DNA of 13,387 nt from Gammaproteobacteria bacterium (lineage in GTDB: Bacteria > Pseudomonadota > Gammaproteobacteria > Pseudomonadales > Pseudohongiellaceae): positions 1-13,387 of the forward strand of contig DORE01000130.1 of the NCBI GenBank assembly GCA_003514305.1. Direction: 5' to 3'. This document shows positions 7,933 to 13,387 of this stretch, piece after piece (position 1 is the stretch's first letter; each line of letters opens with the position of its first letter). The notes beneath the pieces were generated by a model that saw nothing but the letters and a program-made list of their open reading frames with translations, searched no databases and had not been told where the DNA came from. The position numbers were made by a program, and so were the translations under genes.

Positions 7933-10152
7933 TCACTCGATACTTAAATCGATGCCATTCGTGGAATAGACAAACACATCGGTGCCCGGCACTGCATAGG
8001 CGAAGTAGACGTTCAATTTTGCGCTGCCCAACCCCACACTTGAAGGGATAAAGTCATTAAACGCAATGAGCTCTTCGCTCGAGTTGAGCGGCCGGGTGCC
8101 ATTAAGGCTTTGGAGTGTCGCCAAATCTCCATTCCACGCCTGATAACCTCCGTCTGCGTCTTTGTAAAACAGGCCAACGCCCTCAACTGAGACTACAACA
8201 TAGGTCTCTCCGTCGATCCCTTGATGCTCGCTCGGAATGAAAAGAGTGGCTCGAACATCGATACTGTCACTGGAAACAAAATTCGTGACCGGGGTATTGC
8301 GGTCTTCACTGCGACTCGCTGAGCCATATAGGATTAGATTAGAGTTTTCCTCACCCAAGCTGGTTATCGGCAGGATTTTTGATTCGCGATATTTGCTGAT
8401 GGGTACTCGAGTTTGATAGATGGTGAACACGGCGTCGGCACTTTGCTCGGCATTGGCTCGATCGACTCCACAAGCCAGCCCGTTGCAATCACTCAATAGT
8501 GGGTTTGAGAACAGGGGCAACTCTACCGAGCCGGGATAGTCATCTGGCGTCGCCATGATGGTTGCGAAGGAACCGTCTGCGCCGTGTCCGAAGGACCAGG
8601 CGTAGGTTCCTTGAGCTCCTAGTTCTCTGCGCGAATGAGCCAAACCAAGATTATGGCCCAATTCATGCGCGAGGGTCAGATCATCACATCCGGCATTGCC
8701 TGCCGTTGCGAAACCTGCGTTATACATTGACGCAAGAAGATCGCCGCCGGATAACATCGGATGAAAGACTTCCCCTTTAAAGCCAGCTCCTGGGAGGGTG
8801 CCCAGGCCGCAAGCGTTAGCACCAACATCTGGCATGAATCCATCGATAAACACGGTGATATCAGCCCCCACTTTTTCTCGTAGCTCTGGCAAGTTGCTGA
8901 ATACACCAGTCGCGGCACTCATCGCATTCATAACACGGTTGAGATCGTTACCCGTATCATAGTCCGCTAAGCCATAAAAGGCTGGTCTGAATCGGACCAT
9001 AGCGCCGCTGCTGGCGTAGTAGGTGTTTGTGACTTCGACTAGTTGATTGATATGGGTTTCAGGGCTTGTATCGCCGATTGAATCCAGAAACTTTTGGGAA
9101 TATAAAAACATCAGGTCAATCTGCGCGATAAAGTCTGCGCCGACGCTTGACGCGCTGCTTTGTGGGTCTGTTCCCAGCAACGCTTCGTTGACGTCTGAGA
9201 TGCCGTCACTGTCGGAATCTTTTAGTGTGTCTTTCACCACAAAAATAAATGCATCGTTACGGACACTTTGGCCAAAGGCATTTCCGACGAATACGCCGCT
9301 GACCAGTTGTGGATATGAGTCAGCGACGGTTTCTACCGTATATTCAAAGGTTGTCGTCGCGGCAGGAGCCAAGCTGCTGATCTTACAGACTAAGATCGTT
9401 TGTGGTCCTGAATCGTCTACCGCACACTCTGATGAGCTGCTGATAAGCTCGGCGGTATCGAGGATAAAAAAGACGCTGACCGTTTCGTTGCTCAGCGCTC
9501 TGGGCGTATTATTTGTAATGGCTATGGATATCGTAACCTGGTCTCCAATGACTGCAAATTCGTTGGACAGAGATTGCTTAATACTGACTTCTTTGCTTGT
9601 TAGTGCCAGTACTGCTCTCGGTTCGTGATCAGGCGGCTTTGTCTGTGGCACGAATGCCCCGTTATCAATGGTTGCTGCAATGTTTTCTCCAGTGCTGTGG
9701 GTAATCCACCCGATGTACTGATCCTGATCTGGGTCTCGTGCCGCAATAATCTTGTATTTGATCCCGTCAACCTGAGCTGTCGCAAGCAGGAGAGATTTGC
9801 TGAGTGTGAGGACTAGCGTCTCATTCCTTGCGCCTCTTGCAACCCACGAGCGGTCACCGTTCAGGAGCAGGTTGTCGTTTAATATGCTGAGGTCTCTGTG
9901 ATTTCCGGGTTCCGTTTCAATCGAAAAACTTTCTGAGGCAGTTAAAACTTGCAGCATGGATGAGGGAATGCGTATGCCTCGGCTATAGGACACCCGTCCA
10001 GTTCGCAGGTCGCCCGGAATGTCTGAAAGATTATCCTCTGATAGATCCTGCCACAAATCAGGTGCACGCTGTGCATCCGCTGCAAAGCTATTAAGAAGCC
10101 CAGCGAGTAAAAGTGTGAAGCACTTGATAGTGTCGCTCTGGAGCAAGCCCAT
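7933..10152 (-). CDS. Exported multidomain zinc metalloprotease (metzincin, reprolysin-like)
   Basis: The chosen ATG (10152) follows a GGGGA ribosome site and begins a signal peptide (hydrophobic FTLLLAGLL, cleavage near residue 27), giving 739 residues. A TTG at 10200 would add 16 charged residues before the signal. The layout after the signal starts with a propeptide-like region, ~30-180, with GDRSWVARG and VDGIKYKIIAARD. A beta-sandwich of the DUF11/repeat type follows, ~185-310 (VIGDQVTISIAITNNT). Next is a calcium-binding thrombospondin-3-like element, DSDSDGISDVNEALLGTDP, at ~312-330. The peptidase domain spans ~337-590, and the C-terminal ~140 residues are unassigned. The zinc motif HELGHNLGLAH spans 496-506 with all three His and the catalytic Glu; the downstream IMATP is a candidate Met-turn. 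Extracellular protein degradation is inferred. It may be co-transcribed with the serine hydrolase 164 bases upstream. Confidence 0.88.
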   Translation of the reverse strand: MGLLQSDTIKCFTLLLAGLLNSFAADAQRAPDLWQDLSEDNLSDIPGDLRTGRVSYSRGIRIPSSMLQVLTASESFSIETEPGNHRDLSILNDNLLLNGDRSWVARGARNETLVLTLSKSLLLATAQVDGIKYKIIAARDPDQDQYIGWITHSTGENIAATIDNGAFVPQTKPPDHEPRAVLALTSKEVSIKQSLSNEFAVIGDQVTISIAITNNTPRALSNETVSVFFILDTAELISSSSECAVDDSGPQTILVCKISSLAPAATTTFEYTVETVADSYPQLVSGVFVGNAFGQSVRNDAFIFVVKDTLKDSDSDGISDVNEALLGTDPQSSASSVGADFIAQIDLMFLYSQKFLDSIGDTSPETHINQLVEVTNTYYASSGAMVRFRPAFYGLADYDTGNDLNRVMNAMSAATGVFSNLPELREKVGADITVFIDGFMPDVGANACGLGTLPGAGFKGEVFHPMLSGGDLLASMYNAGFATAGNAGCDDLTLAHELGHNLGLAHSRRELGAQGTYAWSFGHGADGSFATIMATPDDYPGSVELPLFSNPLLSDCNGLACGVDRANAEQSADAVFTIYQTRVPISKYRESKILPITSLGEENSNLILYGSASRSEDRNTPVTNFVSSDSIDVRATLFIPSEHQGIDGETYVVVSVEGVGLFYKDADGGYQAWNGDLATLQSLNGTRPLNSSEELIAFNDFIPSSVGLGSAKLNVYFAYAVPGTDVFVYSTNGIDLSIE

Positions 10153-10316
10153 CTTTTCCCCGAGATTGACTTTCCATCGCTCATCGGCGCGCCCTTTCAA
10201 GCCGATCCGAAGGAAATATGAACGACTGCGCCCACTTTACCGAGAATCGCTTGTGACGGGGATCAACAGCCAGAATCCAATGGCAACCAATCAATCCAGA
10301 CCACAGCGCGAAGCCC

Positions 10317-11570
10317 TTACTTGTAAATAGCAGTACGCGCAGCCGCATGGACTTGGAGCGAATAAAGGATATCATCGTTCTGGATCATTCCAATGAAACC
10401 AATATTTTCCACCGGATCAATCCAGAACCAGGATCCTGCGATGCCCCACCACCAATGAGTCCCCTCCGAGGCCCCTTGATAGGCATCGGGGTCTTCGACG
10501 ATGGCAAAATCCAGCCCAAAGACGTTTCCGGGATACAGTTGACCAATGTTCGCTACGGCGTCCGGTAGCTGATTAGCCCTCATTTGTGCCACGGCAGCTT
10601 CGGACAAAATCCTAACACCGTTCAGCTCACCTTTGTTAAGGTGCATTTGAACAAACTTCATATAGTCTCTTGCAGTAGACGTCAGCCCGCCACCGCCGGA
10701 TTCGAATTCAGGGGGACGCAGAAAATCGAAGTTCGCCAGACCCGGGCGATTGTCGGTACGGCGAAGACTGCCGTCACTGTTCGGCGCATACTGTCGTGAC
10801 AGCCGATTGGCATTCTCTGGTTTGACGGAAAAACCGGTATCGGCCATTCCCAACGGCTGGAAAATCCTCGTCTCCAGAAATTCGCCAAAGCGCATACCGG
10901 AAAGCCGCTCAACCATATAGCCCTGCACATCAACAGAGATGCTGTAGACCCACTGGGTTCCAGGTTGGTAGGACAGCGGAATGTCCCTGAGCGCGGGCAT
11001 TGATTCTGCCAGAGTTGCTCCGGTCAGATTCATAATACCAGCCCTCGCATAGGCTTCGGCTACGGGCCCCTGACTGAGCGGAGGCGTATAGGCTAACCCT
11101 CCGGTGTGACTCATCAGCTCCCGCACAGTCATCGGATGGCCGGTAGGCTCTGTTGCCCAGCTGCCGTCATCATTCTGCTCTACGAAGACCTGCATGCCGG
11201 CAAGCTCTGGCAGATGCATCTCAACTGGGTCGTCGAGCTGGAATTTGCCTTCGTCCCACAACATCATTAAAGCAGTCCCAGTCACAGGTTTCGTCATGGA
11301 GAAGATCCGAAAGATTGTGTCTGTACTCATGGGCACCTGATCTTCGACATTCTGATAACCCATGGCTTCGTGCATCAGGGTCTCTCCGTGCTGGGCAATC
11401 ATCACCACCGCGCCTGAGAGTTTGCCTTCGTTAATTCTCGCTTGCAGATCAGATGCAACTGCATCCAGCTGAGCCTGCGCGATATCTGCAAGGATCTGCG
11501 TAGAAAAAGAAATCGCCAGCGTCATCACTGTCACAACACTGAGCCTTTTGCTCAAGACACTTACTTTCAT
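10317..11570 (-). CDS. Exported serine hydrolase, beta-lactamase class C / family VIII esterase type
   Basis: The 417-residue protein begins with a signal peptide: Lys2, Lys8 and Arg9, a hydrophobic core ~11-24, and cleavage near ILA at 26-28. Ser91-Met-Thr-Lys94 (FRIFSMTKPVTG) is the SxxK nucleophile motif. Tyr209 in WVYSISVDVQG is the expected catalytic Tyr, and WWWGIAGSWFWIDP (373-386) is the equivalent of the third active-site motif in EstB-like esterases, replacing the KTG of true beta-lactamases. MSHTGGLAY is another family landmark. Esterase, transesterase or peptide-hydrolase activity in the periplasm is therefore more likely than antibiotic resistance. A strong ribosome site, AGGAGA (11576-11581), sits five bases before the ATG. 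It is the first gene of the minus-strand pair with the metalloprotease. Confidence 0.92.
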   Translation of the reverse strand: MKVSVLSKRLSVVTVMTLAISFSTQILADIAQAQLDAVASDLQARINEGKLSGAVVMIAQHGETLMHEAMGYQNVEDQVPMSTDTIFRIFSMTKPVTGTALMMLWDEGKFQLDDPVEMHLPELAGMQVFVEQNDDGSWATEPTGHPMTVRELMSHTGGLAYTPPLSQGPVAEAYARAGIMNLTGATLAESMPALRDIPLSYQPGTQWVYSISVDVQGYMVERLSGMRFGEFLETRIFQPLGMADTGFSVKPENANRLSRQYAPNSDGSLRRTDNRPGLANFDFLRPPEFESGGGGLTSTARDYMKFVQMHLNKGELNGVRILSEAAVAQMRANQLPDAVANIGQLYPGNVFGLDFAIVEDPDAYQGASEGTHWWWGIAGSWFWIDPVENIGFIGMIQNDDILYSLQVHAAARTAIYK

Positions 11571-11763
11571 ATCACTCTCCTAAATTATTGTTCATATGTT
11601 GAAGCAATCGTGGCTTTGGTGTCATACATAGCTCGATAATAGACGCCCTAAAAGCAACGGTGTTTGACCCTTAGAAATGCTGCATGACATCTTTTCTGAA
11701 TTATGTCCTTTTGTTTATTGTTTCTCACACGCGTAATTAGCAATATAAACCCTGAAATCAAGA

Positions 11764-11794
11764 GTGAGCGCCTCGTCAAGGCGGGGCGCTTCAC
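11764..11794. other. Strong stem-loop in the spacer downstream of pyrD
   Basis: GTGA and GCGCCTCG (11764-11775) pair with CGGGGCGC and TCAC (11782-11794) around a six-base loop, TCAAGG. That is twelve pairs including one G-T, with a single bulged T at 11790. On the minus strand it lies about 210 bases beyond the pyrD stop, and it is followed only by a weak TCTTGATTT tract rather than a clean T run. It may be a transcription terminator, an RNA 3'-end stabiliser or a dispersed repeat unit. Confidence 0.55.
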
Positions 11795-11955
11795 ATCCTA
11801 TTCGATTTTTCACCAACCGAGATAATAAAAAGTACAGAATTTGGAATTACAATAAAAGCCGCGCAGTTTATATTTTATTTTGTAATACGTGTTCTCTTAA
11901 ATGATTGGTTACTTAAATGTTAGACGTCTTCTGATTTGAATCAATTGCGGTATTG

Positions 11956-11967
11956 GTCTTGCAAGAC
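11956..11967. repeat. Perfect 12-base palindrome
   Basis: GTCTTGCAAGAC reads identically on both strands. It lies 39 bases past the pyrD stop, in sequence with no gene. Such a site could bind a dimeric regulator, but no partner copy is visible in the window, and a palindrome of this length can occur by chance. Confidence 0.4.
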
Positions 11968-12005
11968 AGAACGAAAATGATATTGGTATTGACGTTTCAG
12001 GTTTA

Positions 12006-12995
12006 TTAATTTAATAGAATTTCCTTAACTATTGAAGGCCCTTTGATGACGAAACCTGTATAAATTTGTACTAAGCTACAGCCCGCTTGAACTTTTTCGT
12101 GAAAGCTCTGGGAATCCATGACGCCTCCAACACCTATAATCGGAATCTGATCGTTCGATCTGCTTTTGATGTATTTTATTTTATCAGTTGATTTATGCAT
12201 TAAAGGCTCGCCTGAAAGCCCGCCTTCCACCTCTCGTAGTTTTGAGTCTGATAAAGATGATTTATCTATGGTCGTATTGGTAGCAATAATTCCCGTAAAT
12301 TTTGATTTTACTATTACTTCAATTATCTTATCGATCGACTCGTCGGACTCATCCGGCGATATTTTTAGCAGTAATGGAATTTCAATATTTAGTTTACTAA
12401 CTTGTAAATCGATGGCATTCACTAAATCGATTATATTCCTTTCATCATGAAAGTCTCTTAGGTTTGGGGTATTAGGAGAAGATATATTTACAGTAATATA
12501 ATCGGCGTACTTGTACACCTTTTCAATACATGTCAAATAGTCCTGAATCCTCTCTTTTCCTTTGGACCATTTATTTGCGCCTACATTGACTCCCACAATA
12601 CCACGGAACTTTTTTGATTTTAGATTTTCAACCAGATGATCCACACCTTTGTTGTTGAAACCGAGTCTATTAATAATGGCATTTTCTTGAAAGTTTCTAA
12701 AAACTCGAGGTCTAGGGTTTCCATTTTGTTTTTCTGGAGTTACGGTTCCGACCTCCAAGAATCCGAATCCAAGCTCGCCTAAACAATCAATGTAGTCGCC
12801 ATTTTTATCAAGACCTGCAGCTGTACCCAGCATATTTTCGACCAGCATCCCCGCAAAGACTTGAGGGTTTGATTCCGGTTTCGTATAAAGAAATCGCAAA
12901 AGACGGGCTTTATATAGAAAATTTAGTGAATTTAAAGCAAGGCTATGCGCAATCTCAGGAGGTAAAAACTTAAAAACTTTTAGAAAAAAATTCAA
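12006..12995 (-). CDS. pyrD: Dihydroorotate dehydrogenase, class 2 (quinone)
   Basis: The enzyme oxidises dihydroorotate to orotate in de novo pyrimidine synthesis, passing electrons through FMN to membrane quinone. At 329 residues it is close to the usual class 2 length (~336). The N-terminal helical part (PPEIAHSLAL) is the class 2 membrane-associated extension. Landmarks are GLDKNG with Lys64, EVGTVTP, NRLGFNN, and NISSPNTPNLRD with Asn170, catalytic-base Ser173 and Asn175. ATNTT, GGLSG and the FMN-phosphate loop IIGVGGV are also present. The only workable start is TTG at 12995: an in-frame stop (TAA, 13005-13007) lies three codons before it, and AAGGAAA (13000-13006) provides a ribosome site. 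The next ATG, codon 50, would remove the extension. Codons are strikingly A/T-rich and Lys/Ile/Asn-heavy compared with the other genes here, hinting at different ancestry. Confidence 0.95.
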   Translation of the reverse strand: MNFFLKVFKFLPPEIAHSLALNSLNFLYKARLLRFLYTKPESNPQVFAGMLVENMLGTAAGLDKNGDYIDCLGELGFGFLEVGTVTPEKQNGNPRPRVFRNFQENAIINRLGFNNKGVDHLVENLKSKKFRGIVGVNVGANKWSKGKERIQDYLTCIEKVYKYADYITVNISSPNTPNLRDFHDERNIIDLVNAIDLQVSKLNIEIPLLLKISPDESDESIDKIIEVIVKSKFTGIIATNTTIDKSSLSDSKLREVEGGLSGEPLMHKSTDKIKYIKSRSNDQIPIIGVGGVMDSQSFHEKVQAGCSLVQIYTGFVIKGPSIVKEILLN

Positions 12996-13257
12996 ACGCT
13001 TTCCTTAGATTTACTTGTTACAGACGTTCGGTTTGACGAGCTAGGTAAGTTCATGCGAACTCGCACGAATTGCCAAGCTAGTAAGAAAATTTAGCCTCGT
13101 TTAAAGAGATCGCTAAAAGAGACAGTATTACTTAAAACTAAAACAATTAAGGTTCGGCTCAGCACTTCCTTCTTGTCGTTTCGTCGCACAGAATTTTTGC
13201 TCAGCGGGAAAATTGATTAAGTGGACTTCTATAGTTTCAGTCGTAATCTTGCACAGG
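12996..13257 (-). other. Spacer between the acyl-CoA synthetase end and pyrD
   Basis: This 262-base AT-rich spacer contains the pyrD ribosome site and the inverted repeat at 13039-13079. A seven-base sequence, GCTCAGC, occurs twice in direct orientation (13157-13163 and 13199-13205). A 64-codon minus-strand frame covering much of the right half overlaps the acyl-CoA synthetase tail in another frame and looks non-coding. The pyrD promoter presumably lies here, but no clear boxes are seen. Confidence 0.55.
13039..13079 (-). promoter_or_regulatory. Imperfect inverted repeat in the pyrD leader
   Basis: On the minus strand TTCGTGCG and CGCATGAA (13062-13069 and 13050-13057) form an eight-pair stem with one G-U and a four-base loop, AGTT. 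Outer AGCT and GG/CC pairs extend it imperfectly. It sits 44-84 bases upstream of the pyrD TTG. No T run follows it, so it is not an obvious terminator, and it does not cover the ribosome site. A leader-RNA role in pyrD control is conjecture. Confidence 0.3.
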
Positions 13258-13387
13258 CTAGAGTAGTTCATGCAGTGCAGGTTTTGTGACTTTTCCCATC
13301 GCGTTTCTTGGCAGCGCATCAATAATTTTAAGGGCTTTGGGAATTTTGTATGAAGACATTTTCCCGTCGCACCAGGTTTTCATCTGA
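13258..13387 (-). CDS. Acyl-CoA synthetase (AMP-forming), C-terminal end only
   Basis: The last 42 codons of a gene entering from the right edge end at TAG (13258-13260). The peptide reads WCDGKMSSYKIPKALKI then DALPRNAMGKVTKPALHELL. The SSYKIPK segment and the PRNAMGKVTK motif are the hallmark C-terminal features of the ANL superfamily; the Lys of GKVTK is the conserved A10-type catalytic lysine for adenylation. Enzymes of this type activate carboxylic acids with ATP to acyl-AMP and then to acyl-CoA. The acid substrate (long-chain, malonyl or other) cannot be told from this tail. It lies 262 bases upstream of pyrD on the same strand; no functional link is apparent. Confidence 0.85.
   Translation of the reverse strand, partial: QMKTWCDGKMSSYKIPKALKIIDALPRNAMGKVTKPALHELL

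Larger units (their letters stand above)
11571..12005 (-). other. AT-rich intergenic spacer between pyrD and the serine hydrolase gene
   Basis: This 435-base stretch holds no convincing reading frame on either strand. It contains the hydrolase ribosome site at its left end, a strong GC-rich stem-loop (11764-11794) in otherwise AT-rich sequence, and a perfect 12-base palindrome (11956-11967). The promoter of the serine hydrolase must lie here, but I find no good pair of -35 and -10 boxes by eye. Confidence 0.7.

Noticed and set aside
9047..9628. 193-codon plus-strand frame
   Set aside because: It lies antisense to the metalloprotease, whose domains and zinc motif are clear. Its composition, heavy in Ser/Thr/Leu, is that of a shadow frame.
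10317..11570. Antibiotic-resistance beta-lactamase
   Set aside because: The SxxK and Tyr motifs fit, but the third motif is WWGIAGS rather than KTG, which points to an EstB-like esterase.
11988..12015. Plus-strand promoter-like TTGACG with a TAATAG downstream
   Set aside because: No plus-strand gene follows; it would transcribe antisense into pyrD, and the -10 box match is poor.
13128..13322. 64-codon minus-strand frame near the right edge
   Set aside because: Its first part overlaps the acyl-CoA synthetase C-terminus in a different frame, and the remainder has no recognisable features.
1..13387. CRISPR array, tRNA, rRNA, insertion sequence or prophage genes
   Set aside because: No regularly spaced repeats, cloverleaf patterns, transposase motifs or phage-type proteins were seen on either strand.

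Overview
The window looks like a chromosomal segment of a Gram-negative bacterium, most likely a gammaproteobacterium and possibly marine. This rests on a full-length malate synthase G, a class 2 (quinone-linked) dihydroorotate dehydrogenase, and several proteins with Sec-type signal peptides. The assignment is an inference from gene content, since no rRNA or tRNA is present. Most of the window has mixed base composition. The right-hand part, from about 11,580 to 13,260, is visibly richer in A and T.

Left block, plus strand (1-5241). The 3' part of an alpha/beta-hydrolase gene ends in a likely intrinsic terminator. It is followed by malate synthase G (glcB), an exported NHL-type beta-propeller protein, and an exported member of the HpcH/HpaI pyruvate-aldolase family. 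The last two genes are tightly spaced and probably co-transcribed. A perfect TTGACA -35 box lies in front of the propeller gene, so this pair may have its own promoter.

Middle block, plus strand (5600-7908). Two overlapping genes encode an osmoprotectant (glycine betaine/choline/carnitine, OpuC/Osm type) ABC transporter. One is the ATPase. The other is a single polypeptide fusing the permease to the substrate-binding domain. These two genes supply every part an importer needs. A small unrecognised reading frame lies on the minus strand between the aldolase and the transporter.

Right block, minus strand (7933-13387). In transcription order from the right edge, it holds the last 42 codons of an acyl-CoA synthetase (AMP-forming), then pyrD with a TTG start. 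Next comes a 435-base AT-rich spacer with a strong GC-rich stem-loop and a perfect 12-base palindrome. The block ends with an exported serine hydrolase of the beta-lactamase/family VIII esterase type and a large exported zinc metalloprotease of the metzincin clan. The transporter and metalloprotease genes converge, separated by only 24 bases.

I see no CRISPR array, prophage, transposase, toxin-antitoxin or recognisable defence system. The points most worth a second look are the exported HpaI-type aldolase beside a secreted beta-propeller, the one-piece permease/binding protein, the AT-rich pyrD region with its structured leader, and the unexplained stem-loop in the spacer.
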